Origin: Parachlamydia sp.
GTDB lineage: Bacteria; Chlamydiota; Chlamydiia; Chlamydiales; Parachlamydiaceae
Direction of reading: 5' to 3'
Assembly (NCBI GenBank): GCA_021298935.1
Contig: JAJTHR010000275.1
Coordinates: forward strand, 1 to 11,677
DNA length: 11,677 bases
In this document: piece by piece, positions 1 to 7,000 of the stretch
Position numbering within the stretch: the first letter of the stretch is position 1
Layout of the letters: each line of letters opens with the position of its first letter
Program-made: the position numbers and the translations under genes
The notes under the pieces: generated by a model
Databases searched by the model: none
What the model was told of the DNA's origin: nothing
What the model saw: the letters and a program-made list of their open reading frames with translations, nothing else

Positions 1-110
1 AAATTTGACTTGTGATCACCTTCATCTTTAAAAGATCTCTCCTTGTTGATATTCAAAGATATCAACTTCGAAAAGATCTTTTAAATCTGAAGCGCTGACA
101 AGTCAACTTT
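1..110. repeat. Long imperfect palindrome in left repeat
   Basis: Nested complementary arms can be read directly: AAA (1-3) with TTT (108-110); TTGACTTGT (5-13) with ACAAGTCAA (98-106); CTTCA (20-24) with TGAAG (88-92); TTTAAAAGATCT (27-38) with AGATCTTTTAAA (74-85); GTTGATAT (45-52) with ATATCAAC (59-66), leaving the six-base loop TCAAAG. Only short mismatched stretches separate these arms. The single strand could therefore fold into one long hairpin, as seen in MITEs and other palindromic repeats. Confidence 0.9.
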
Positions 111-137
111 ATGGTTTTATTTTTGGGAAATGGTATA
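1..137 (+). repeat. Left copy of edge inverted repeat
   Basis: Bases 1-137 match the reverse complement of 11536-11672 with a single substitution (G at 102; T at 11571 on the + strand of the other copy). Homology stops after the shared GGTATA and may extend beyond base 1, because the window ends there. No ORF of note lies inside. Most of the copy (1-110) is itself an imperfect palindrome. It could be a MITE-like dispersed repeat, the end of a larger mobile element, or a recombination site. Its presence at both edges also fits an assembly contig that broke in a multi-copy repeat. Confidence 0.95.
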
Positions 138-319
138 AGCATGTCAGATAGACATCATGCTAAGAAAAAAATTAGCCCAATCAACTCTTTATTTGATTTT
201 TGAATAGAAGTAGCCCATTAAAACCCCCTTTTTTTGTATAAATAAAAAAAAATTTAAATTGCTTGAACGAGAAGACTTTTTCACTTAAAAAGGGCATCAA
301 GATTAAACTTGGAACTTGC
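138..319. other. AT-rich leader upstream of the chemoreceptor gene
   Basis: No gene is supported here. A small hairpin, ATGTC (141-145) with GACAT (151-155), is extended by AGC (138-140) and GCT (159-161) across a three-base bulge. A C-run and T-run near 223-236 lead into TATAAA (236-241), a possible -10 box, but no convincing -35 box was seen 16-18 bases before it. The stretch from 263 to 319 could be N-terminal coding sequence if the TTG at 263 is used as a start. Confidence 0.4.
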
Positions 320-2593
320 ATGGATTTTCCTCCTTGGCTCTACCGATTTTTTTTAAATAACATGAGCTACGTTGCAACCTATACACTCATTTGCATTCTT
401 TTTAGTCTCGCCCCTCTCCCTCTCGTCTATTTTTCCATTAGCAACTATTTACGCTATAGCCAATCGATTGAACACCAGCTAAACCGACTGACGGAAGAAA
501 GTACGCTCGGAGAATTATTGAACCTTTTGCAAAAAGTCCGGCTGATTAATTTTCGCCATTTTATCGAAGACTTATCGGCTCCTTTTGAAATTGAAACGCT
601 GAATGCCGAAATCAACCAGCTGATTCAAAACCTTAATGAGCAGCTTGAATATGCCTCCCCACAGCATAAAGAAGTCTTTTCCACATTCCATCAATTCTTA
701 GACAAAAAATGGAATGAAATTAAAATGGGAAAAAACACAATCGACCTGCAAGATCATCTGATCGAACAGTTGCTGATCCATTTGACTTATTTAAGCGATA
801 AGGAAACACCTCTTTATTCGAAAGACGATCCTCTATTCTACCTCAATCAAAAGCTTTCCTTAAGAATCCCCTTTATTCAGGAAGATGTTGCCCAACTAGC
901 GCTTGAAAGTGAACGGACAATTCAAAAGAAAGATGATAAAGAAAGAGACAGGCTGACCAGTCGCTTAAATCAATTGCGCATCAATAAAGAAAATTTTAAA
1001 AATATCATTGCTGCCTATCACGGAATTCCCCCAGAAAATGGGACGCTTGCCTTAGCCACTGATTTCATTAGAAAAATGGATGAATTTGAACAAATTGTTC
1101 AATCGGGATTAATTGATAGTCAGGAGTCGAATTTAAACATTGGCCAAATGAGCTCCGAAAGTGAAGAAGTTTTAGCTGCAGGCGACCGCTTATGGAATGA
1201 GGCTCTTCAGGCCATGAAAAACCTTTATGCAAATGAACTTGCTTCTGCCTATAACAAATTATTCTGGGCGCTCTTCTTCACTGCCCTTTATCTGGCAACG
1301 GTTTTTGCATTAGGATTATCCATTACGATTAAGGTGACCAATCGGATAAAGGAACTGACGGATGCGACAAATAGCTTTACAAATGGAAATTTAGATGTCC
1401 GCATTCCCCAAATCCCCTTTAAAGATGAAGTGAGCCGGCAGGCGGAGGCCTTTAACCGCATGTCGAATAAGCTTCAAGAAATTATTGCCCGTTTATATGA
1501 ATTGCTGGGTGCCACAAATGCTTTGGCAAACGGGGATTTAAGCACCCGAATTCATCTACAGAACAACGATACCGAATTCGACCAAGTCGCCAAATCGTTT
1601 AATAAAATGGCGGAAACTTTTGAGGTCATCATTGGACGTCTGCAGCAAATCAGCCTTGTCCTTTCCAAATCAGCCAATGAAATCGCAAGGGGAGCAAAAG
1701 AGCAGGAAACCTCCATCGTCGACCAGGAGGCAACCACTCGGGAAATTGCATTTGCGGCGAATGAAATTTCTTCCACAGCTAAAGAATTTGCCAATACGAT
1801 GAATGACATCAATCGGGTGGCGGAAGACACGTCGAATCTGGCACTAAGGGGAAAGGATTCATTGACGAATATGGAATCGATCATGCGGCAAATGGTCGAA
1901 GCCTCCAGCAATATCGCCTCCAAGCTCGCCATACTCAATGAGAAAGCAGGCAATATCACAAGCGTCATTACGACGATCACCAAAGTGGCTGACCAAACCA
2001 ACCTTCTTTCTCTAAATGCCTCCATCGAAGCCGAAAAGGCCGGTGAATTTGGGCGTAGTTTTGCAGTGATTGCACGGGAAATTCGCCGTCTTGCCGACCA
2101 AACAGCTAATTCAACATTGGACATTGAAAAAATGGTGACTGAAATCATGACGGCTATTTCCTCTAGCGTAATGGGGGTTGATGACTTTACCCAGGAAATT
2201 CGCAATGGGGCAGAACAAGTCGGCCGGGTCAGCGGGCAGCTTGCCACAATCATCGGACAGGTGCAGGCCTTTACCGCCCGGTTTGAACTGGTCAACCAGG
2301 GGATGCAGGCGCAATCCACCGGAGCTGAGCAAATCAATGAGTCCATTTTTCTCTTAAGCCAGCGGGCCCAGCAAGCCAGCACATCGATCCATCAATTTCA
2401 TAAAACAATCCAGGAGCTCAACCGGGCAGCCAATGATCTGCGCCTCATCAATCCCTTTAAAAAGGGTGGGGCAGCCGAAGAACCCTCCGGCGATTTTGAG
2501 ATTTTGGAATCCATGGATCAATTCACTAAAACCTTGCAGCACTTGAATACTGCAACGGATAAATTAAAAAACCAGAATCCTCCCCAACAATAA
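320..2593 (+). CDS. Methyl-accepting chemotaxis protein with tandem HAMP units
   Basis: Transmembrane chemoreceptor, about 757 residues from the ATG at 320. The order is a first membrane helix (about 17-40), a roughly 270-residue mostly helical sensor region that matches no ligand domain I recognise, a second membrane helix (about 314-337), a HAMP unit (about 335-388), a second HAMP-like unit (about 390-441), and a long helical signalling domain to about 720. The hairpin tip is clear: ADQTNLLSLNASIEAEKAG (about 557-575) followed by FAVIAREIRRLADQT. Such receptors normally control the kinase CheA through CheW; neither is in this window. There is no NWETF-type receptor-methylase tether at the C terminus. 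The frame is open back to a TTG at 263, but that codon has no ribosome binding site, whereas GGAA precedes the ATG at 320; ATG 362 is also possible. Family assignment is firm; start and ligand are not. Confidence 0.9.
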   Translation: MDFPPWLYRFFLNNMSYVATYTLICILFSLAPLPLVYFSISNYLRYSQSIEHQLNRLTEESTLGELLNLLQKVRLINFRHFIEDLSAPFEIETLNAEINQLIQNLNEQLEYASPQHKEVFSTFHQFLDKKWNEIKMGKNTIDLQDHLIEQLLIHLTYLSDKETPLYSKDDPLFYLNQKLSLRIPFIQEDVAQLALESERTIQKKDDKERDRLTSRLNQLRINKENFKNIIAAYHGIPPENGTLALATDFIRKMDEFEQIVQSGLIDSQESNLNIGQMSSESEEVLAAGDRLWNEALQAMKNLYANELASAYNKLFWALFFTALYLATVFALGLSITIKVTNRIKELTDATNSFTNGNLDVRIPQIPFKDEVSRQAEAFNRMSNKLQEIIARLYELLGATNALANGDLSTRIHLQNNDTEFDQVAKSFNKMAETFEVIIGRLQQISLVLSKSANEIARGAKEQETSIVDQEATTREIAFAANEISSTAKEFANTMNDINRVAEDTSNLALRGKDSLTNMESIMRQMVEASSNIASKLAILNEKAGNITSVITTITKVADQTNLLSLNASIEAEKAGEFGRSFAVIAREIRRLADQTANSTLDIEKMVTEIMTAISSSVMGVDDFTQEIRNGAEQVGRVSGQLATIIGQVQAFTARFELVNQGMQAQSTGAEQINESIFLLSQRAQQASTSIHQFHKTIQELNRAANDLRLINPFKKGGAAEEPSGDFEILESMDQFTKTLQHLNTATDKLKNQNPPQQ

Positions 2594-2650
2594 CATATGT
2601 GTTAAGAACTTGTTAAACTCATTATTAACCGATAATTAATATTTATTTTA

Positions 2651-2679
2651 TTTACCTTTTAAGAATCATGTGATAAAAT
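2651..2679 (+). promoter_or_regulatory. Promoter-like sequence of the translocon operon
   Basis: TTTACC (2651-2656) and TAAAAT (2674-2679) are separated by 17 bases, and the -10 box is preceded by TG plus one base (2671-2673), an extended -10. It lies in the 114-base gap after the chemoreceptor stop codon and 28 bases before the first operon gene, so the operon can plausibly be transcribed independently. Assigned by eye only. Confidence 0.5.
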
Positions 2680-2707
2680 TGAACTTACTTTTAATAACGG
2701 AGGTTTT

Positions 2708-3253
2708 ATGCCTGATGTTAAATATATCGAAGAAGAATTAGCTATTCGTCTTCCAAGACATGATATTTTATCTACTCCTGTCACGCTTGATGCTGCTAAA
2801 TATTATGCTCAACAGGGAGTCGAGGCAAAAAATAAAATCGATCAGCTTGCCGCAGAAGTCAATCAGCAGCAAGAAAAAATCAAACTAGCTTATGAAATTA
2901 TTCAAGAGCTCAATAATCTGGTTGGGGATGATGGAAGTTTAGACCTTTCTTTGCACCCTGCTCTTCAGGAAAAATTGCTTGTAGCCAAGCAAATGGGGAT
3001 TAATATTCCCATGGATCCCACCTCTACAGAGGAAAATCCCCTGGCTAAAACAAAGTTTAAGAATGAAGAGAGAGAGAGGCTTCTGCAAAATATCAATTTA
3101 AGCACGGATGAATGGGATAAAGAGGTAAAAAAACTGCAGCAAAAAATGCAAATCCATCTGGATGAATCCAACCGCTATATGACAATGGTTATGCAATGCA
3201 TGAAGAATGAAGACAAGGCCAAAAGAGCCTGTATCCAGGGGATTGCACGGTAA
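2708..3253 (+). CDS. Coiled-coil protein, first gene of T3S translocon operon
   Basis: I do not recognise a named family. The 181-residue product is soluble, highly charged and almost wholly helical. Predicted coiled-coil stretches lie at about 36-70 and 115-172, separated by a Pro/Gly-containing segment (about 72-112). It has no signal peptide or membrane helix. It opens the operon after a strong ribosome binding site (GGAGG at 2699-2703) and is followed by a class II T3S chaperone and two translocator-like proteins; its stop codon overlaps the next start (TAATG). By position it may be a secreted needle-tip or filament-like component, a co-chaperone, or an equivalent of the small uncharacterised gene that sits between lcrH and copB in Chlamydia. 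That correspondence is from context only. The C terminus, rich in Met with two Cys, is distinctive. Confidence 0.75.
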   Translation: MPDVKYIEEELAIRLPRHDILSTPVTLDAAKYYAQQGVEAKNKIDQLAAEVNQQQEKIKLAYEIIQELNNLVGDDGSLDLSLHPALQEKLLVAKQMGINIPMDPTSTEENPLAKTKFKNEERERLLQNINLSTDEWDKEVKKLQQKMQIHLDESNRYMTMVMQCMKNEDKAKRACIQGIAR

Positions 3254-3645
3254 TGGAAGCCTTAAGCGAAGCAGTAGAAATCAAAGAATTGCACTACATC
3301 GCCTACCATCTTTACAGAGATCGGCAGTACGAGCAAGCCTGCAATTTTTTTTATGCGTTGCTGGATGCGCAGCCGATTGAGCCAAAGTATTGGACAGGCC
3401 TTGGAGCATGCCTTCAAATGACCAGGCAGATGGAAGAAGCCATTCGCTGTTATGCCGAGGCACAGAAGCTGCAAAAAGACCAACCCGACCCTTACCTCTA
3501 TGTGTATGCCGCCGATTGCTACTTCGCTTTGAAGCAAACGGAGGAGGGGCTCCAGGCGCTCAATGCCGCCTGGAAAATTGGAAAAGTGACCCAAGATGCC
3601 CGCATTTTAAAGCACGTTTTAATGATGCGCAAAATGTGGAAATAA
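3253..3645 (+). CDS. SycD/LcrH-type (class II) type III secretion chaperone
   Basis: This 130-residue cytosolic protein is built of about three tetratricopeptide repeats: about 12-40, 45-78 and 80-110. The segments YWTGLGACLQMTRQMEEAI and YVYAADCYFALKQTEEGL match the conserved second and third repeats of SycD, LcrH and IpgC. These chaperones keep the two hydrophobic translocators soluble and unassembled before secretion. It is shorter than the usual 160 or so residues, lacking part of the N-terminal helix and the C-terminal tail. The start overlaps the preceding stop by one base, which suggests translational coupling; no strong ribosome binding site is visible. The two genes downstream encode its likely clients. 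It corresponds in role to chlamydial Scc2/Scc3, but I cannot tell which. Confidence 0.85.
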   Translation: MEALSEAVEIKELHYIAYHLYRDRQYEQACNFFYALLDAQPIEPKYWTGLGACLQMTRQMEEAIRCYAEAQKLQKDQPDPYLYVYAADCYFALKQTEEGLQALNAAWKIGKVTQDARILKHVLMMRKMWK

Positions 3646-3661
3646 AAAATAATAGGTAATT

Positions 3662-4597
3662 ATGCCAGTTAAAACACATGAAGAAGTTGTTCAGCAGCCG
3701 GTTTATCACAAAAGTGAAGAAGTTGCAGCGGTTGGCAATGCGCAAGCCTCTCAAGGGAAAGCCATCCATCAGCTCTTTAATCGGGACACGATGGACAGCT
3801 GTCAAACGGCTTCCCCATCCACCTCTTTTTTAGGAAAACTCGCCCCGTGGTTTTTTTCTCCAAAAATTTTAGAGAATGAAAAGGTTACATCTCTTTCTGA
3901 TTTAGACATTCAGGCAGCCGAACCGATTAAGCCTGAGCCTGAGCTGGAAAAACCTGCTCTTCCCGCACAGGCAAGCCTGGAAGGCGTCGTACCAAAGCTT
4001 CCGCTGCCCCCTTGCAAGGTGGACGATAAGATTGTCTTAGGTTTGGCGCAAATGCAATCTAAAACCGTCGACCAAATTATCGCCATTGTCCTTAAAGCTC
4101 AGGTGGAGCTTGAAAGGGAAGGGGCGGCCCTCACCCAAAATTCGTATGAGACGCTTGGCAAATTAAGAAAGATGCAGGAAAAAACGCTGGATGAAATCCG
4201 CCAGGCGCTTGAAAAAGATGAAAATGTCGCTTCGAAACTATCAACCGCACAAACAATCGCTATGGGCGCTACAGTCATGGCCTACATTGTGACTTTTGCA
4301 GCATCCTCTTTCGCATTACCTGCAGGTCTTCTCCTTGCAGCAAAACTCGGAACCTCGGCTGCCGGACTCATTTCAGGTTTGACAGCTGCCGGCGGTGGCT
4401 ACATTAAAAGCCGCATGAATGAAGACAAGAAAAAAACGGATCAATATGATCACGCGATCGAGCAGTCAAAAAATCGGTCGGAAGAGTATTGCAATCTGAT
4501 GGCCTCAATCGGCGAAAAAGATGCCCATTACAAAGAAGCGTTGATCAAATTGTTAAAAATTTTAGAAAAAATAAAAAATCAAGTCTTACAACAATAA
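3662..4597 (+). CDS. Large T3S translocator, CopB/YopB (SctE)-like
   Basis: The 311-residue product has the layout of the large hydrophobic translocator, which inserts into the host membrane to form the T3S pore. An N-terminal region without membrane segments contains PKLPLP (111-116), matching the PxLxxP motif with which IpaB/YopB-type proteins bind their TPR chaperone. A helical, coiled-coil-prone region (about 122-190) follows, then two adjacent hydrophobic helices (about 196-217 and 221-247) with a short turn, and a charged helical tail rich in Lys and Glu. It is clearly shorter than Yersinia YopB (about 400) or Chlamydia CopB (nearly 500). Starting 16 bases after the chaperone gene, it is its probable client. 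An Inc-like effector is the main alternative, but the motif and gene order favour a translocator. Confidence 0.72.
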   Translation: MPVKTHEEVVQQPVYHKSEEVAAVGNAQASQGKAIHQLFNRDTMDSCQTASPSTSFLGKLAPWFFSPKILENEKVTSLSDLDIQAAEPIKPEPELEKPALPAQASLEGVVPKLPLPPCKVDDKIVLGLAQMQSKTVDQIIAIVLKAQVELEREGAALTQNSYETLGKLRKMQEKTLDEIRQALEKDENVASKLSTAQTIAMGATVMAYIVTFAASSFALPAGLLLAAKLGTSAAGLISGLTAAGGGYIKSRMNEDKKKTDQYDHAIEQSKNRSEEYCNLMASIGEKDAHYKEALIKLLKILEKIKNQVLQQ

Positions 4598-4605
4598 GAG
4601 GTCTT

Positions 4606-5166
4606 ATGACTGAAAGCATTAAAACAGACGGAAAATTTACAGTTCCTGCTCAGTATGAAAAGTTGTTCAATATTGATTCAGCCATGCTGAAAGAGATCAG
4701 CAAAAAAAGCATCGATCTCATCTTTCTTGATTTTGTAGCAGCGGAAGGGCGCCTACGCGTTGAAAATAAAAAAATTATTTTCGAAACACGCACGATCGGC
4801 CAGGATAAGCAGGAAGACAAAATTAATGAGAAACTAAAAGAGTATGACCGTTATGGTGCGGTTGCTTTCCCTGCCCTTACTTCTAGCCTTTCTATCGGCG
4901 CGGCTTTATTCGGTCAGGGAGCCGTTTCCGGTCTAATGAATGCGGCAGCCAATGCAGCCAACCAGGCGGGCAGCCATATGGATAAGCAATCCGAGGGACG
5001 TAAAGAATTTTTAAGTCACCGTACACAATTGGAAGGCCAATTGATCCAGGAGTACAACAATTCACTACGTGAAGAAGATCAAAGCTTTGAAAGAGCACTT
5101 TCCACATTGGATCGCGTGCACCAGGCGCAGCAAAGAGCCATCGAAGGCTTGAATAGTGCAGGCTAA
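4606..5166 (+). CDS. Small T3S translocator, CopD/YopD (SctB)-like
   Basis: The 186-residue product has a single moderately hydrophobic, Ala/Gly-rich stretch (about 84-118) and a C-terminal amphipathic, coiled-coil-prone helix (about 126-182), the layout of minor translocators such as YopD and CopD. The frame is open further upstream (to 4489), but the ATG at 4606 is preceded by AAGAGG (4596-4601) and lies 8 bases after the preceding stop, so I place the start there. As last gene of the operon it follows the large translocator, the same order as copB-copD in Chlamydia. Its stop codon overlaps the tail of the opposite-strand methyltransferase by four bases, and a terminator follows at once. 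It is shorter than typical CopD proteins. Assignment rests on topology and context rather than on a diagnostic motif. Confidence 0.65.
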   Translation: MTESIKTDGKFTVPAQYEKLFNIDSAMLKEISKKSIDLIFLDFVAAEGRLRVENKKIIFETRTIGQDKQEDKINEKLKEYDRYGAVAFPALTSSLSIGAALFGQGAVSGLMNAAANAANQAGSHMDKQSEGRKEFLSHRTQLEGQLIQEYNNSLREEDQSFERALSTLDRVHQAQQRAIEGLNSAG

Positions 5167-5879
5167 TTTTTAAATTTGCGGGGCAAATGCCCCGCCTTTT
5201 TAATCTGCACATAGACATCGCCCGTCCCCCATAAAAAGGGAGCGGAAAATTTTTTAACGACTTCAAATACAGGCCGGCTTTGATAGTCTGTAAGGGGAAA
5301 GCTGACTGAGATAATTTTGAGGGCTTGAGGAAGGGCTTCCAGTCTCTTCACAAGGCTGCGTAAAAAAGGAGCCGAGTAGCATGAACCATACAGGTAAATA
5401 ACGCTTGCCTCCCTAAAATCGCTTTGGAGGAAGTCTTCCAAACGAAATTCAATCCCGACCAAATCCAATTTTTTTTTGATTTGGTCGGCCTTTTGAATGA
5501 ATACCGGGACATAGTCAATGCCGACAACTTTGCATCCGATAAAATGATGAAGCCAAAAGCACGTGCGTCCACGGCCGCACCCCAGCTCAAAAACAACATC
5601 ATCACCGGCAATTTGACCTTTTTGAGCAATTGTCTCCATGGTAGAAAGAGAGGTTTCCCCATAGGTATGAATTGCGGATTCCCTTTTTTTAATGCTATGA
5701 AGCTTACTGATACGGAAAGGGTTTTGAAATAAATACTGAGAGAGAAAATAAAGGTCGATTTTTAAAAAAGCCGGTTCGCAATAATAACGGCTAATCACCC
5801 TTACGGCTTCAAATAGCCTAAGGGCCTTTACCTTCATATTAAGGCTGATTAAATTAAAAAATTCTGAAATGGAATCCAT
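5163..5879 (-). CDS. Class I SAM-dependent methyltransferase, possibly DOT1-like
   Basis: This 238-residue protein has a Rossmann-type methyltransferase core. Motif I is VVFELGCGRGRT (95-106), the glycine-rich SAM loop. GIDYVP (120-125) ends the second strand with the acidic residue that usually binds the ribose, and VIYLYGSCY (160-168) is the fourth strand. The preceding YGETSLST segment (73-80) together with VVFELGCGRGR resembles the DOT1-like / protein-lysine methylase branch, but the substrate cannot be read from sequence. About 65 N-terminal residues lie before the core. No membrane segment is evident. The start at 5879 has no clear ribosome binding site; Met15 (5837) is an alternative. 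It is convergent with the translocon operon and overlaps it by four bases, so its position does not show that it is part of the secretion system. Confidence 0.8.
   Translation of the reverse strand: MDSISEFFNLISLNMKVKALRLFEAVRVISRYYCEPAFLKIDLYFLSQYLFQNPFRISKLHSIKKRESAIHTYGETSLSTMETIAQKGQIAGDDVVFELGCGRGRTCFWLHHFIGCKVVGIDYVPVFIQKADQIKKKLDLVGIEFRLEDFLQSDFREASVIYLYGSCYSAPFLRSLVKRLEALPQALKIISVSFPLTDYQSRPVFEVVKKFSAPFLWGTGDVYVQIKKAGHLPRKFKN
5178..5201 (+). terminator. Intrinsic terminator of the translocon operon
   Basis: A perfect 7-bp GC-rich stem, GCGGGGC (5178-5184) with GCCCCGC (5189-5195), encloses the loop AAAT and is followed by five T residues (5197-5201). It starts 11 bases after the stop codon of the last operon gene. 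It lies inside the 3' end of the convergent methyltransferase gene, encoding its residues 229-234. Confidence 0.9.
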
Positions 5880-5910
5880 TTGATTTCATTGTAAAGAAAA
5901 TGTGTATAAA
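5880..5910 (+). promoter_or_regulatory. Possible promoter of the Inc-like gene
   Basis: TTGATT (5880-5885) and TATAAA (5905-5910) are spaced 19 bases apart in the 47-base gap between two divergent starts. The spacing is longer than ideal and the leader would be very short, so this is tentative. Confidence 0.3.
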
Positions 5911-5926
5911 AGATTGGGAGATAAAG

Positions 5927-6994
5927 ATGCAAGTGCCAGCTTTCTTAACAAACGTCCAGACAAGAGCCTCTTACGGTCTCAATCGTATCATGCTGAAGGG
6001 ACAGGCCTCGGGCCTATGGATTAAAAAGCACGTTGTCACGGTTGCCCGTCTGCCGGCCCATGCAAAGCAGGCAATCGGCCGTGTAGCCACTCAAGGCCGC
6101 ACCCAGAGTGACAAGCTGAAACATCTTGCCTCCCAAAGTTTTCAACTATTAAAAGACCAAGTCTACACACCGATTGCTAAACCTCAAGTCGATTATTTTA
6201 TCACACCGCTTGGAAAGTCCGATGCCCTCTATATCATAACCAGTGCGGTAGCAGGTATCGCAATTGGCATTTTTATTGTCTGCTTAGGAGGAAAGGCTTG
6301 TACCGCTCCTGCGGCCGCCGTAAGCTCATTTTTCGTGTTTGGGGCGATGGCTTTTGCACATCAGCGCGTTCTTTATTACTATAACAGAGAGGCTGCGGCT
6401 CAACTTCAATTGATCGAACAGCAAGCAAACAACATTACGCTGGCAAATAAAGAAACTACACTCCCTCTTCTTTCCACTCCCCTTGCCGAATTAAATAAAA
6501 AACAGTTTGCCCCTCTAAAAGAGGATATTAAAGCGCTTACACAGCAGCTAGGAAAATTTATGGAGAATGTGCGGGCTGCACGTGATTATCAAATTTTTAA
6601 AGATCAAATTCTTTTACAACTTAACAATTTGAAAGAGTCTAATGAACAACTTCTTTCCGACATTCAGGCGCATTTAGGAAATGATCAACTTGAACCAGAG
6701 TTATTAGAGCGATTGAGAAGACGAGAAACTGCCATAACCATAAATTTAGGCCATATTGAAGCTTTAAAAACCGAAATTGATAAAGTGGGCAGCGATGAAC
6801 AAAGTTGGACTGAAATAGAAAAGAAGTGGCTGAAGATGCAACCTCTATGGAATAATGATGAGGGGGCAAGGATGCACAATTATGCTTATAAAGCGCTGAG
6901 AAACTTGAATAAAGCTTGTCATGGGCCTCAAATCGAAGAAGCTAAAAAAACATTTTTGAACCAACTTGAAGCTTTCCAGAAAAAGTTAGTTTAA
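5927..6994 (+). CDS. Inc-like membrane protein with bilobed hydrophobic domain
   Basis: No named family is recognised. The ATG at 5927 is chosen over one at 5900 because GGGAG (5916-5920) precedes it by six bases, giving 355 residues. A basic N-terminal region (1-95) without a signal peptide leads into two adjacent membrane helices (about 100-120 and 125-146) joined by only a few residues, followed by a roughly 200-residue hydrophilic tail of helical, coiled-coil-prone sequence (about 155-285 and 330-352). A short-hairpin pair of helices of 40-50 residues in an otherwise soluble protein is the hallmark of chlamydial Inc proteins, which T3S delivers to the inclusion membrane. The same layout can occur in other membrane proteins, so Inc status is inference. 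It is transcribed away from the methyltransferase and towards mgtE. Confidence 0.65.
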   Translation: MQVPAFLTNVQTRASYGLNRIMLKGQASGLWIKKHVVTVARLPAHAKQAIGRVATQGRTQSDKLKHLASQSFQLLKDQVYTPIAKPQVDYFITPLGKSDALYIITSAVAGIAIGIFIVCLGGKACTAPAAAVSSFFVFGAMAFAHQRVLYYYNREAAAQLQLIEQQANNITLANKETTLPLLSTPLAELNKKQFAPLKEDIKALTQQLGKFMENVRAARDYQIFKDQILLQLNNLKESNEQLLSDIQAHLGNDQLEPELLERLRRRETAITINLGHIEALKTEIDKVGSDEQSWTEIEKKWLKMQPLWNNDEGARMHNYAYKALRNLNKACHGPQIEEAKKTFLNQLEAFQKKLV

Positions 6995-7000
6995 ATACTT

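Noticed and set aside
1..137. CRISPR array or tandem repeat at the window edges
   Set aside because: The repeats are one inverted pair with internal palindromes; there are no regularly spaced short direct repeats or spacers.
138..161. Small hairpin upstream of the chemoreceptor as a terminator or riboswitch
   Set aside because: The stem is short and bulged and no T-run follows on either strand; no riboswitch consensus is recognised.
263..319. TTG at 263 as start of the chemoreceptor
   Set aside because: There is no ribosome binding site before it, only an A/T run; the ATG at 320 is better placed. It is not excluded, since the frame is open.
1552..2382. Long open frame on the minus strand (276 codons) across the chemoreceptor signalling domain
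   Set aside because: It is antisense to a firmly identified coding region; its translation is Ser/Arg/Ala-rich and resembles no protein, as expected from a shadow frame in heptad-rich coding DNA.
2591..2640. TTAA-rich inverted motifs after the chemoreceptor stop codon as a terminator
   Set aside because: TAACA/TGTTA and GTTAA/TTAAC pairs are short and AT-only, and no stable stem with a T-run is present.
4489..4605. N-terminal extension of the small translocator
   Set aside because: The extension overlaps the end of the large translocator in another frame; the ATG at 4606 has AAGAGG at good spacing.
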